Shown here: positions 17,018 to 25,948 of the stretch, one piece after another
How positions within the stretch are numbered: position 1 is the stretch's first letter
How the letters are laid out: each line of letters begins with the position of its first letter
NCBI RefSeq assembly: GCF_000192475.1
Contig: NZ_AEYW01000025.1
Span: 1 to 64,000, forward strand
Source of the DNA: Ruegeria conchae
GTDB lineage: Bacteria > Pseudomonadota > Alphaproteobacteria > Rhodobacterales > Rhodobacteraceae
DNA length: 64,000 bases
Direction: 5' to 3'
Program-made: the position numbers and the translations under genes
Notes under the pieces: model-generated
Databases searched by the model: none
Seen by the model: only the letters and a program-made list of their open reading frames with translations
What the model was told of the DNA's origin: nothing

Positions 17018-18004
17018 ATGACAGCGGAACAAAAACTACATAACCCGACAGCTGGTATTGTGTTCGTGCTGATCGGAATATTGGCGATTTCTATCAATGA
17101 TATGCTGATCAAATTCCTGTCTGGCGGTTACCCCTTGCACCAAATGGTGTTTACAAGATCGTTGATCGGGATCGGGTTCAGCTTTGCCCTTGTCCAGATG
17201 GAGGGCGGTTGGCGCATCCTGAAAACCGATCAGCCGGGACTTCACCTTTTGCGGGGCCTGCTGATTGTCATTGCCAACCTGACATTTTTTACGGCCCTGG
17301 CGGTAATGCCGCTGGCAGAAGCCACCGCTGTTTTCTTCGTAGCCCCCTTGATGATCACATTGCTGAGTATCCCATTGCTTGGCGAAAAAGTTGGGCCGAT
17401 GCGGATTGGTGCCGTGCTTGTCGGATTTTTGGGCGTAGTGATCATGACCCGTCCATGGGAGGCCGGTGGAGAGCGTGAAGTTGGTTTGTTGATGTATGCC
17501 CTACCGGTTCTTGCTGCTTTCACCTATGCCCTCAACAACGTGCTAACCCGTTTCCTTGGCGCAAAGTCCAAGGCCTCAGCAATGGCTGTTTACATTCAGG
17601 CGTGCTTTATCGTTGTCAGCCTTTTGTTCTGGTCAGTGGCAGGAGATGGGCGCTTTGCGAACGAGTTCGAGAACGAAAGCTTGATCTTTTTGCTGCGGGC
17701 TTGGGTTTGGCCCGAAGGGTCTGATCGCTGGTTGTTTATCGGCTTAGGATTCAATTCTGCTATCATCGGGTATTGCCTTGGCCAGGCTTACCGCATGGCA
17801 GATGCAGCTACAGTGGCACCGTTTGAATATGTCGGACTTCCCATGGCCATTTTCTGGGGATGGGTCATCTGGGGCGAGCTCCCAAACCTGCCTGTCGCTA
17901 TCGGTATCGCACTGATCTTGGGGTCAGGATTGTTTGTCTTTTTGCGTGAGCGTCAGAAAAAGAGGCATGTCATTACTGAAAAGAGAGTGCACCGTCGGTA
18001 TTAG
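17018..18004 (+). CDS. DMT-superfamily EamA transporter
   Basis: 328 residues with ten predicted membrane helices in two EamA repeats (about residues 10-145 and 165-310). Typical features: ISINDMLIKFLSG in helix 1, LTFFTALAVMPLAEATAVFF at the end of the first repeat, and FEYVGLPMAIFWGWVIWGE in the second. DMT transporters of this kind export metabolites or amino acids, or import them; the substrate cannot be read from sequence. Start at MTAEQK preferred over a polar upstream extension from 16,955. Divergent from the arylsulfatase gene. Confidence 0.88.
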   Translation: MTAEQKLHNPTAGIVFVLIGILAISINDMLIKFLSGGYPLHQMVFTRSLIGIGFSFALVQMEGGWRILKTDQPGLHLLRGLLIVIANLTFFTALAVMPLAEATAVFFVAPLMITLLSIPLLGEKVGPMRIGAVLVGFLGVVIMTRPWEAGGEREVGLLMYALPVLAAFTYALNNVLTRFLGAKSKASAMAVYIQACFIVVSLLFWSVAGDGRFANEFENESLIFLLRAWVWPEGSDRWLFIGLGFNSAIIGYCLGQAYRMADAATVAPFEYVGLPMAIFWGWVIWGELPNLPVAIGIALILGSGLFVFLRERQKKRHVITEKRVHRRY

Positions 18005-18112
18005 GTGCCAAATCAAATCTGGCCAAATCCCGCTCAAAAATACCTTGGGATATTGAATATCAATTGTAATTGAGCGCTGATGAATCTTGTAATTAATGAG
18101 ATGAGAATTTTG

Positions 18113-18580
18113 ATGCGATACACAGTCATTCTTGCCGCGCTATTTATTACCGCTTGCGGCAAGGAACCCGCAGAGCCAATTACCCGACTTTATCCCGGTG
18201 AGACCCCTGAGCTGCGTATGATGATCGACGAAACTGCGGACGCAAACGGAGTACCGCGCAGCCTAGTACACCGTGTGATCCAACGAGAAAGCGATTATCG
18301 TCCCAATGCTCGAAATGGCCCATACTACGGCCTGATGCAGATTCTGCCTGCGACAGCGCGCCAGATGGGATTTCGCGGGCAGCCTTCCGACCTCTTGGAC
18401 GCTCAGACCAACCTGACATACGCCGTGAAATACTTGCGCGGAGCTTGGATGGTTTCAGATGGAAACGAGCCCGAAGCGGTCATGTGGTATGCTCGCGGGT
18501 ACTATTACGAGGCGCGAAACAGATGCATGCTTGTGGACACCGGGTTAAGGGATACTGAGGTGCGAAAGTACTGCGGATGA
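18113..18580 (+). CDS. Lipoprotein lytic transglycosylase (SLT domain)
   Basis: 155 residues. A lipoprotein signal (MRYTVILAALFITAC) is followed by a compact SLT domain: VIQRESDYRPNARN includes the catalytic glutamate in the E-S motif, and YYGLMQILPATARQMGF is the conserved GLMQ segment. These enzymes cleave the MurNAc-GlcNAc bond with 1,6-anhydro product formation in the periplasm. The protein is shorter than housekeeping Slt/MltC enzymes, resembling the small specialised type associated with secretion or pilus machinery. The methionine of MRYTV is chosen; two upstream ATGs are in frame. Confidence 0.82.
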   Translation: MRYTVILAALFITACGKEPAEPITRLYPGETPELRMMIDETADANGVPRSLVHRVIQRESDYRPNARNGPYYGLMQILPATARQMGFRGQPSDLLDAQTNLTYAVKYLRGAWMVSDGNEPEAVMWYARGYYYEARNRCMLVDTGLRDTEVRKYCG

Positions 18581-18802
18581 AGCCATTCTCGTGGGAACTG
18601 CATAGAGCTTCAATTAACCGCAACCAAGCTCCTCCAAACAGAGTGGGCTCGCACTACGGAGCCATGTATTTGCGCGTTTTGCAGAGCTGCTGCAAAACTT
18701 GTATGTCGCCAAAGTGCTAGCTGGCTGCCTGCGAGAAGACCGACCGAGCCGCGCTACATTGAAAGTGATCTACCATAACCTCGCAATTGAGTTGTGTTGT
18801 TC

Positions 18803-19060
18803 AGTTTTGGATTGAATTCTTCCAAGAAGAATGCACTTTAGATTGAGTTTGGTGTGTCCAAGTTGATCGAGCCACGTTACGACAATCGACAATTGAGCGC
18901 GTATAGTGAATCGTGCAAACTTATGGGCAAATCGTGCAGGCTTACGCGCAAGTGCTATGCAAAATTATGGGCGAAGACACCCAAATTTTCTGAATAAAAT
19001 CAATGATAGGAGTGCAGCGTTAAGCACGCACCTACATTGCTTCTTAGACGCGTCCGTAGT
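18803..19060 (+). repeat. Dispersed non-coding repeat, copy 3 (degenerate)
   Basis: Third copy of the element. It matches the others at TTGAAT, AGAATGCAC, AGATTGAG, CAATTGAGCGCG and the box array GCAAACTTATGGGCAAATCG, then GCAAAATTATGGGCGAA and CTGAAT-AAATCAATGATA. The hairpin arm CACCTACA survives (about 19,029) but its partner has decayed. This and the flanking sequence account for the whole gap between the transglycosylase gene and the GntR gene (18,581-19,103); no gene is seen in it. Confidence 0.65.
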
Positions 19061-19103
19061 CGTTCGCGGGTGGATCTACAGCAATTCAATTAGTTGTGGC
19101 AGG

Positions 19104-19757
19104 CTACATGGCCTCTAACGTATGCGCGAGGCCATTTCGGATATGATCCACTAGTAGCTTCTTGGCTGTATCCGCGTCTCTGGCCAAGGCGGCATTGAAC
19201 ATGCCTTTATGCTCCTCGACGGCTTCTTCGCCGCGATAGGTTAGTACAAGCATTTGATAGCGCAGGTATTTATCGTAGATGATAGAGTGCAGCGTCAGAA
19301 GGTTTCTGGAGTTGCACGCCGCGATCATGGCTTGGTGAAACTCCCAATCATACCGTTTCCAGGTTTCTTTCTCAGAGTCATCTCCTTTTAGCAGCTGCTG
19401 TTCCATCAGGTGCAGCTTATGGTGCGCGGCGACAAGGTTGCCTTCCCAATCCGTGTCGCCGTTTGCAATCGACAATTCCAATGCGTGGCATTCCAACAGG
19501 GCGCGCAGCTCTGCGATCTCGGTCAGGTCTTCACGGGAAACTGGCGTAACCAGAAATCCCCTTTGCTCGGGAGCTTCGACAAACCCGTCGCTGGCAAGCC
19601 TGTTCAGCGTTTCACGAAGCGTCGAAAGGCTTGCTGAGTACCGCTCTTTCAAAGCGTCCAACTTAAGTTTCGAGCCGGGCTGCAACTCTCCGAAAATGAT
19701 ATCCCGTTTGATGCGCTGATAGGTGCTTGCGCCTATCGTAGACGGCTGCTTCGCCAT
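19104..19757 (-). CDS. GntR-family regulator (FCD/FadR type)
   Basis: 217 residues. Winged helix-turn-helix at about residues 10-75 (YQRIKRDIIFGELQPGSKLK, ERYSASLSTLRETLNRLAS, GFLVTPVSREDL) and an FCD ligand domain with the metal-site pattern D-x3-H (YDWEFHQAMIAACNS) and later histidines (VDHIRN). FCD regulators typically repress catabolic operons until an organic-acid or sugar-acid ligand binds. The gene is divergent from a dehydrogenase gene that heads the catabolic locus; AAAATATC-type palindromes in the divergent gap and before two further transcription units are its likely operators. Confidence 0.88.
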   Translation of the reverse strand: MAKQPSTIGASTYQRIKRDIIFGELQPGSKLKLDALKERYSASLSTLRETLNRLASDGFVEAPEQRGFLVTPVSREDLTEIAELRALLECHALELSIANGDTDWEGNLVAAHHKLHLMEQQLLKGDDSEKETWKRYDWEFHQAMIAACNSRNLLTLHSIIYDKYLRYQMLVLTYRGEEAVEEHKGMFNAALARDADTAKKLLVDHIRNGLAHTLEAM

Positions 19758-19827
19758 GCATTTCACCCGATATTCTTGGTTTCCTCGTTCATCTATCATT
19801 TTTAAAGGTCATCAGCAATCCAAACTG

Positions 19828-19861
19828 ATGTATGGTAAAAATAAAAATATCATACATTATT
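19828..19861. promoter_or_regulatory. Putative GntR operator in the divergent promoter
   Basis: A 7-bp inverted repeat, ATGTATG (19,828-19,834) and CATACAT (19,851-19,857), flanks an A-rich spacer. Overlapping its right arm is AAAATATC (19,844-19,851), the half-site that forms perfect palindromes at 21,048 and 29,872; the partner half here is degenerate. It lies between the GntR gene and the first dehydrogenase gene, well placed to regulate both. Confidence 0.5.
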
Positions 19862-19966
19862 GCGGAATCGGGAAAACCCCAATACGGTCGTGTTCAAATT
19901 GGGCGATGCAGCCTAGTCGCAAACATCGGATCCAGAGCTTTTTTGGATCCTCCGGAAGGAACCAAA

Positions 19967-21049
19967 GTGTCTCAGAACTTTCGCATTGCCATCGTCGGCA
20001 TTGGCCTTGTTGGACGTCGCCACGCAGATGCAATCCGTGCGTTGCGTCATGTCGATCTTGTTGCATTTGTCGACCCCAGCGACGAAGGCCGCGCGTATGC
20101 TGATGAACATGGGGTTGCGTGTTACGAGACGCTTGAAGAAATGTTCGCCAATCAGACCCCGGACGGCGCTGTGCTGGCGACCCCAACGACACTTCATGTC
20201 GAGCAGGGCCTCACTTGCATTCGGCACGGTTGCCCCATACTCGTGGAAAAGCCGATCGCCGTAGAAGCTGCCGCGGCACTAGAGCTTGTTCAAGAGGCGG
20301 AGAAGGCAGACGTACCGCTTATGGTTGGACACCATCGCCGGTACAATCCACTGATCAAATCGGCCAAGGAGGCGATTTCGGATGGGCAGATCGGTGATGT
20401 TCGTGCAATCCATGCGAATTGTTGGTTCTATAAGCCCGACGAGTATTTTGACACTGCGCCCTGGCGAAAGAAACCTGGCGCGGGACCCATCTCGGTTAAT
20501 CTTGTCCATGACGTCGATCTTCTGCGGTATCTGGCCGGAGAGGTCGTAACCGTTCAGGCGCAATCGGCTGCATCGCAGCGCGGCTACGACAACGAGGATG
20601 TTGCTGGCGCGTTGCTGACGTTCGAAGGCGGGGCCATTGGCACCATAAGCGTGTCTGACAGCATCGTCGCGCCATGGAGTTGGGAGATGACGTCTCAGGA
20701 ATATCCAATCTATCCATCAACCACTGAAAGCAGCTACATGATCGGTGGCTCTCATGGGTCGCTATCCGTCCCTGACCTCCGGCTCTGGAGCTATCGGGGT
20801 GAGCAAAGAGATTGGTGGACCCCCATTTCGTCCACAGCGCTCAAGAAGGGCGCCTCTGACCCGTTGGTCAATCAACTCAGGCATTTTGTTGAAGTGGCCC
20901 GGCACGAAGCCGAGCCGATCGTATCGGGATGGGAAGGTTTTAGAACGCTTCAAGTCATTGAGGCTATTCAGAATTCTTGCAGAACAGGCGAAACGATCAG
21001 GATAGAAAGGTTTCAGCAAGCACCGATCGCAAATGTTTCGGTTGTATAA
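19967..21049 (+). CDS. Gfo/Idh/MocA-family oxidoreductase 1
   Basis: 360 residues. Rossmann fold at the N-terminus (FRIAIVGIGLVGRRHADAIR), the conserved EKP of the catalytic region (CPILVEKPIAVE), GHHRRYNPLI, and the C-terminal substrate domain with NLVHDVDLLRYLAG in place of the usual D-x-G-x-H-x2-D. These NAD(P)-dependent enzymes oxidise hydroxyls of sugars, inositols and related polyols. GTG at 19,967 is chosen as start because GGAAGGA lies 7 nt upstream; a longer frame from 19,832 runs through the promoter. It is separated from the TRAP operon by 102 bp containing an operator palindrome, so it probably has its own transcript. Confidence 0.88.
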   Translation: MSQNFRIAIVGIGLVGRRHADAIRALRHVDLVAFVDPSDEGRAYADEHGVACYETLEEMFANQTPDGAVLATPTTLHVEQGLTCIRHGCPILVEKPIAVEAAAALELVQEAEKADVPLMVGHHRRYNPLIKSAKEAISDGQIGDVRAIHANCWFYKPDEYFDTAPWRKKPGAGPISVNLVHDVDLLRYLAGEVVTVQAQSAASQRGYDNEDVAGALLTFEGGAIGTISVSDSIVAPWSWEMTSQEYPIYPSTTESSYMIGGSHGSLSVPDLRLWSYRGEQRDWWTPISSTALKKGASDPLVNQLRHFVEVARHEAEPIVSGWEGFRTLQVIEAIQNSCRTGETIRIERFQQAPIANVSVV

Positions 21050-21064
21050 AATATCAGATATTTT
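21048..21064. promoter_or_regulatory. Perfect palindrome, putative GntR operator before the TRAP operon
   Basis: Perfect 17-bp palindrome with arms AAAATATC and GATATTTT around a central A. It overlaps the stop codon of the first dehydrogenase and lies 88 bp before the TRAP substrate-binding protein. The same arms, longer, occur before the second TIM-barrel gene at 29,872. Confidence 0.65.
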
Positions 21065-21151
21065 GTAAAAAATCTTGCAAAATGTCCAAAATAGGTCAAA
21101 ACTTGGAATCGTCAAAAAAGAAGCATCAATGATGTCTCAGGGAGGAAAAAA

Positions 21152-22162
21152 GTGACTTTCAAACTTACACGCCGGGCTGCTGTGTCAGCCCTGGTCGCCA
21201 CCGGTGTTCTGTTCAGCGCAACAAGTGCAGCGCTGGCGCAGGATAAAGTGCAACTTCGCCTCGCAACCTCGGGGTCGGAAACCGATCAGCGTTCGGTTGC
21301 CATGGCCGAAGTTTTCGCACCGATGGTCGCCGATTTCGCGAGTTATGAGCCCAGCTATAACGGCACCATCTTTGCACAAGGTACCGAGTTGGACGCGATC
21401 AGCCGCGGTAACCTGGAAATGTCGATCACCTCGGCGCAGGAACTGGCACAGTTCTTCCCCGAGTTTTCGATTTTCACCGCAGGCTATGTCCATCAGGACG
21501 CCGCGCATCAGGTTGCTGTTTTCAACGATCCCTTGATGGATGCCTTCAAGCAGAAGGCCGAAGAAGAGCTGGGCGTCAAATTGCTGTCGGTGATGTATCT
21601 GGGTCGTCGCCAGGTAAACCTGCGCCAGCCCAAAGATGAATTGACGGTTTCGACACCGGCCGACTTGGAAGGTGTGAACCTGCGGATGCCCGGCACTGAT
21701 GCATGGCAGTTCCTGGGTAAGGCTCTGGGTGCGGCTCCGACACCAATGGCGTTCTCGGAGGTCTACACTGCGTTGTCGACCGGTGCTGTTGACGGTCAGG
21801 ACAACCCGCTACCGACCGTTGTGGACGCAAAGTTCTACGAAGTGACCAACCAGATCGTTCTAACGTCACATCTGGTGGACCTGAACTATATTGCCATCGG
21901 CAAAGAGGTTTGGGACAGCCTGACCCCTGAACAGCAAGCTAAGGTTCAAGAAGCTGCAGATGCAGCTGCTGAATCGGGTCGCCAAAAGCAGCTTCAGAAA
22001 GAAGAGGATCTTGTAAGCTTCCTGAAAGAGCAGGGCATGGAGATCTACGAACCCGATCTCGCAGCGTTCCGCGATCAAGTGCAATCCATGTATCTGGACA
22101 GCGAATTCGCCGGTTCGTGGCCCGAAGGCGTTTTGGATAAGATCAACGCTCTGGGCAACTAA
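21152..22162 (+). CDS. dctP: TRAP transporter substrate-binding protein (DctP family)
   Basis: 336 residues: a Sec signal peptide (about 1-29, ending ALAQDK) and a DctP fold. Recognisable elements are VQLRLATSGSETD, GVNLRMPGTDAWQFLGKALG with the arginine that normally grips a substrate carboxylate, and PTPMAFSEVYTALSTGAVDGQDNPL. It binds the periplasmic substrate, probably an organic or sugar acid, for the DctQM membrane components encoded next. GTG start with GGAGGAA 5 nt upstream. It heads the large operon of the locus. Confidence 0.93.
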   Translation: MTFKLTRRAAVSALVATGVLFSATSAALAQDKVQLRLATSGSETDQRSVAMAEVFAPMVADFASYEPSYNGTIFAQGTELDAISRGNLEMSITSAQELAQFFPEFSIFTAGYVHQDAAHQVAVFNDPLMDAFKQKAEEELGVKLLSVMYLGRRQVNLRQPKDELTVSTPADLEGVNLRMPGTDAWQFLGKALGAAPTPMAFSEVYTALSTGAVDGQDNPLPTVVDAKFYEVTNQIVLTSHLVDLNYIAIGKEVWDSLTPEQQAKVQEAADAAAESGRQKQLQKEEDLVSFLKEQGMEIYEPDLAAFRDQVQSMYLDSEFAGSWPEGVLDKINALGN

Positions 22163-22191
22163 GCCTGCATTGCAAGGGAGGGAGAACCGCA

Positions 22192-22767
22192 ATGAAAGAC
22201 TTCATAAAGGGGTTCTCCCGACTTACCGAAGCGATTGCCGGCGGGATGCTGGCGGCAATCTTCCTGATCTTCCTACTGCAAATCCTGCTGCGGTACTTCT
22301 TTACCCCTGCAGGATGGACGCTTGAATTGATCGGCATCCTCTGGGTCTGGGTGATCTTTTTCAGCTGCGCTTTCATCGTGCGCGAGCGGGATCACGTAAA
22401 ATTCGACATTATCTATCTGTCTGTGCCCCGACGCGTCCGTCAGATCTTTGCAATGCTGGCGGCTGCAGCAATCGTGGTTGGGATGCTCTACAGCTTTCTG
22501 CCAACTTGGGACTACATCGACTGGATGAAAATCCGCAAGACCGCGACCGTTCGCAATCCCTTCTCGGGTGAGAAGATACCTCTGCGCACCGTTTTTTCGA
22601 TCTATGCCGTGTTCATGCTGGTCGTAGCTGCGCGGTATGCATGGCTGTTCTTTGACATCATGCGCAACGGCCCACCAAAAACCGAACTTGAAATGGTCGT
22701 GGGATACAACGTGGTCGACGATCACCCCCGCGTTGATGTGGAAGACGACGAGGACGCAAGCAAATGA
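22192..22767 (+). CDS. dctQ: TRAP transporter small permease (DctQ family)
   Basis: 191 residues with four membrane helices: AGGMLAAIFLIFLLQILLRY, ELIGILWVWVIFFSCAFIV, the RERDHVKFD segment typical of DctQ, and two more helices. It forms the inner-membrane complex with the large permease; its stop overlaps the start of the next gene (ATGA), indicating translational coupling. The last 30 residues are very acidic, rich in Asp and Glu. Confidence 0.92.
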   Translation: MKDFIKGFSRLTEAIAGGMLAAIFLIFLLQILLRYFFTPAGWTLELIGILWVWVIFFSCAFIVRERDHVKFDIIYLSVPRRVRQIFAMLAAAAIVVGMLYSFLPTWDYIDWMKIRKTATVRNPFSGEKIPLRTVFSIYAVFMLVVAARYAWLFFDIMRNGPPKTELEMVVGYNVVDDHPRVDVEDDEDASK

Positions 22768-24059
22768 GTTTTGAACTTCTTTCCTGCCTGCTAACCCTTT
22801 TTGTTCTGGCAGGCATCGGGACCCCTATCGGCTATTCCATCCTTTTGGCGTCACTGATGTATCTGGGGGTCGCTGGTCTGGATGTCGCGCTGGCGGGTGA
22901 AAAAATCCTGCAGGGCTTCTACAAAAGCACGATCCTGCTTGCCGTGCCTTTGTTCATAGTCGCCGCCAATATCATGAACGCGGGGTCGATCACCGACCGC
23001 TTGCTGAACTTCTGCGTCGCTGCGGTCGGGCGGTTCAAGGGCGGCCTCGGACACGTCAACGTGGTTGCGTCATTGATTTTCTCAGGCATGTCTGGCTCGG
23101 CTGTCGCGGACGCGGCAGGCATCGGCAAGATTATCATTGAGATGATGACCAAAGATGGCCGTTACAGCCGGGGCTATGCAGCCGCAATCACTGCGGCGTC
23201 GGCGACGATCGGCCCGATCATTCCGCCCTCGATCCCGATGGTTCTTTATGCGCTGGTCTCCAAGGCGTCTATCGGGTCGTTGTTCCTAGCTGGTATTCTG
23301 CCGGGCCTGATCATGGGCGTCGTTCTGATGGCGATGAACTACTATCTGGCTGGAAAGCGAAACTTTGCCCTGGAAGAACCCATTCCTCTGCGCGAGTTGC
23401 CTGCAAAAACCGCCAACGCGTTTCCTGCGCTGTTGATGCCCGCGATCCTGCTCTACGGTATCTACGGGGGTGTCACCACACCTACCGAGGCCGCCGCGGT
23501 GGCCGCATTCTATGCCCTGCTGTTGGCAGCGTTCTTCTATCGCGCCCTGTCGTTCCGTGGTCTCTATCAGGTCTTTGTTGACAGTGCCCGTTCGTCGGCA
23601 GCTGTTGGAGTTGTGATCGGTGGTGCGTTCATCCTGAATTTCATCGTCATTCAGGAGCAAATTCCACAGTCGATCTCGGCCTTGCTGGAGGGATCGGATG
23701 TCAGTCCGATTGTGTTCCTGATCCTGGTTAACCTGCTGATCCTTGCGCTGGGTTGTGTGTTGGATGCAACAACGATCATTCTGGTGATCGTGCCCCTGTT
23801 CATTCCAACCTGCGAAGCGCTTGGGATTGATCTGGTGCATTTCGGAGTGCTGGTTGTCGTGAACTCGATGATCGGTCTGATCACGCCGCCTTATGGCATT
23901 CTACTCTTTGTGATCAACGCCGTGACGGACATTCCGCTGCGCGAAATCATCTCGGAAATTTGGGCCTTCCTCGCGGTTCTCATCTTCGCTCTAGTGATAA
24001 TGATGCTAATGCCGGATCTGGTCCTGTGGTTGCCGCGCATGTTTGGGTACCAGGGGTAA
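22764..24059 (+). CDS. dctM: TRAP transporter large permease (DctM family)
   Basis: 431 residues with about twelve membrane segments, the length and pattern of DctM. Signature segments: GSAVADAAGIGKIIIEMM, the family-typical AAITAASATIGPIIPPSIPM, and the mirrored second half with NSMIGLITPPYG. It is the Na+-coupled transport subunit. Start overlaps dctQ by 4 bp, and its TAATG end overlaps the start of the next gene, so uptake and the first catabolic enzyme are translated together. Confidence 0.93.
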   Translation: MSFELLSCLLTLFVLAGIGTPIGYSILLASLMYLGVAGLDVALAGEKILQGFYKSTILLAVPLFIVAANIMNAGSITDRLLNFCVAAVGRFKGGLGHVNVVASLIFSGMSGSAVADAAGIGKIIIEMMTKDGRYSRGYAAAITAASATIGPIIPPSIPMVLYALVSKASIGSLFLAGILPGLIMGVVLMAMNYYLAGKRNFALEEPIPLRELPAKTANAFPALLMPAILLYGIYGGVTTPTEAAAVAAFYALLLAAFFYRALSFRGLYQVFVDSARSSAAVGVVIGGAFILNFIVIQEQIPQSISALLEGSDVSPIVFLILVNLLILALGCVLDATTIILVIVPLFIPTCEALGIDLVHFGVLVVVNSMIGLITPPYGILLFVINAVTDIPLREIISEIWAFLAVLIFALVIMMLMPDLVLWLPRMFGYQG

Positions 24060-25948
24060 TGTGCCTGTCGGTTTCGACAACATCCATCCCCGGCGATTTG
24101 GCTGAGAAACTGCATGCCATAGCCGGGACCGGATTTGACGGGGTTGAACTGCGTGAACCGGATTTGACTGCCTTTGACGGGTCACCATCGCAAATCCGGG
24201 ACATTGCCTCAGACCTCGGATTGAAAATCTGCCTGCTGCAACCGTTCCATAACCTTGAAGGTCAATCTGGCGGCGGTAGACAGCGCGCTTTTGATCGGTT
24301 GAAACGCAAACTCGATCTGATGGGTGAGTTGGGCACAGAACTACTGCTCATTGGTTCAGCTTTTGAGGTGGAGGCCGACGCCACCGAAGATCAGGTGATC
24401 ACTGACCTCGGGGAAGCGACCGAGATTGCAAAGGCGATGGGTGTACGTCTGGCCTATATGGGCTTGCCCTGGTCCGACCTCATCCACTCGGACGCGCAGG
24501 CGCTGCGCATTGTCGAGGCGATTGACAGCCCGCATTTCGGGTTGGCCTTAAACTCCTTTTTCTCGCTGGCTGACGGGTCCAAGCCCGCGCGCCTTCGAGA
24601 CATTCCCGGAGAGCGCCTGTTCCATGTGCAACTGTCCGATGCACCCCGGCTTGAAATGGATATCCGCAGGCTCAAGCGGCATTTCGGGCTCTTGCCGGGG
24701 CTTGGATCGCTGAACCTAGCGGGCTTCGTACGGGTGCTGTCCCGCGCCGGATACACGGGGCCTTGGTCCATTGCACGTGTCAACGAAGCAGCGCCGCAAC
24801 CCGGTGGTCAAACGCTGGCGCGTGACTGTTACAGATCGCTGGTGAACCTCCTGGATGAGGTATCCCGGACCGAGCCGGGAACCGACTACGGCATCCCGGA
24901 TCTACCGGAACGCGTCTATGCGTCAGGCTTTGAGTTCGTCGAATTTACAGCGGATGAAACAAGCGGCGCGCAGCTGGCAGACATGCTGTCAGCAATGTGT
25001 TTTCGAATGGAGCGAAAACACGTCACCAAGTCCGTCGAGCTGTGGCGGCAGGGCGCGATAAACATCGTTGTGAATACCGAAAAGGAAGGTTTTGCCCATT
25101 CGGCGTTCCTGGGCCATGGTCCCTCGGTTTGTGACATGGGATTGCGCGTCAAAGACGCGGATCAGACGGTTCAGCGCGCGACCGCGCTGGGCGCTCCTGA
25201 TTTCTCTCAGCCGGTGGGGACCGGAGAGTTGGATATCCCAGCCATCCGAGGTGTCGGTGGCAATGTCGTTCATTTCATCGATGAGAAATCCGATCTGCAT
25301 CGGGTATGGGACATCGAGTTTGAGCCGGTTGCGAAAACCAAGGCGACCCAGCCTGCTGGTCTGCGCCGTATCGACCATCTGGCACAGACAATGCGCCATG
25401 ATGAGATGCAAAGCTGGCTGCTTTACTACATTTCAACTTTTGAGATGGCAAAGTCTCCTATCGTGAACGTCGCCGACCCGTCCGGTGTCGTGCAAAGCCA
25501 GGCTATCGAAAGTCCCGAAGGCGAAGTGCGCCTGAACCTGAACGGGGCCGTTGGGCGCAGAACTCTGGCAGCGTCATTCCTTGAAGATGGATTTGGGGCC
25601 GGTGTTCAGCACATCGCCTTCCAGTCGGACGATATTTTTGAAACGTCGGATCAGCTGCGTAAATCCGGCTTTCCCAGTTTGACGATCCCAGAGAACTACT
25701 ACGCCGATCTGCAAGCGACCTTCGGATTGGATGATGATCTGATCGCCCAACTGCGAGAGGGCAACATTCTCTACGACCGGGCAGCGGGTGCAGAGTATTT
25801 TCAGATCTATAGCCGCCCGATCTTTAACGGCTTCTTCTTCGAAATCGTTGAACGCCGTATGGGCTATGCTGGTTATGGCGCGCGCAACGCGCCCATTCGC
25901 CTTGCCGCGCAAAGCAAAACCCAGACGATGAAAGAGGTGCAAACATAA
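24059..25948 (+). CDS. TIM-barrel isomerase/dehydratase fused to a VOC (HPPD-like) domain, QuiC-like
   Basis: 629 residues with two modules. The first 280 or so form an AP-endonuclease-2-type TIM barrel (GFDGVELREPDL, LLQPFHNLEG, RLAYMGLPWSD, LFHVQLSDAP); the C-terminal 320 are a vicinal-oxygen-chelate region like 4-hydroxyphenylpyruvate dioxygenase (RRIDHLAQTMRHDEM, GAGVQHIAFQSDDI, FFEIVERR). Proteins with this layout and length include bacterial 3-dehydroshikimate dehydratases (QuiC1), which make protocatechuate. No protocatechuate ring-cleavage genes occur in the window, so the substrate may differ. The start overlaps the dctM stop as TAATG. Confidence 0.82.
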   Translation: MCLSVSTTSIPGDLAEKLHAIAGTGFDGVELREPDLTAFDGSPSQIRDIASDLGLKICLLQPFHNLEGQSGGGRQRAFDRLKRKLDLMGELGTELLLIGSAFEVEADATEDQVITDLGEATEIAKAMGVRLAYMGLPWSDLIHSDAQALRIVEAIDSPHFGLALNSFFSLADGSKPARLRDIPGERLFHVQLSDAPRLEMDIRRLKRHFGLLPGLGSLNLAGFVRVLSRAGYTGPWSIARVNEAAPQPGGQTLARDCYRSLVNLLDEVSRTEPGTDYGIPDLPERVYASGFEFVEFTADETSGAQLADMLSAMCFRMERKHVTKSVELWRQGAINIVVNTEKEGFAHSAFLGHGPSVCDMGLRVKDADQTVQRATALGAPDFSQPVGTGELDIPAIRGVGGNVVHFIDEKSDLHRVWDIEFEPVAKTKATQPAGLRRIDHLAQTMRHDEMQSWLLYYISTFEMAKSPIVNVADPSGVVQSQAIESPEGEVRLNLNGAVGRRTLAASFLEDGFGAGVQHIAFQSDDIFETSDQLRKSGFPSLTIPENYYADLQATFGLDDDLIAQLREGNILYDRAAGAEYFQIYSRPIFNGFFFEIVERRMGYAGYGARNAPIRLAAQSKTQTMKEVQT

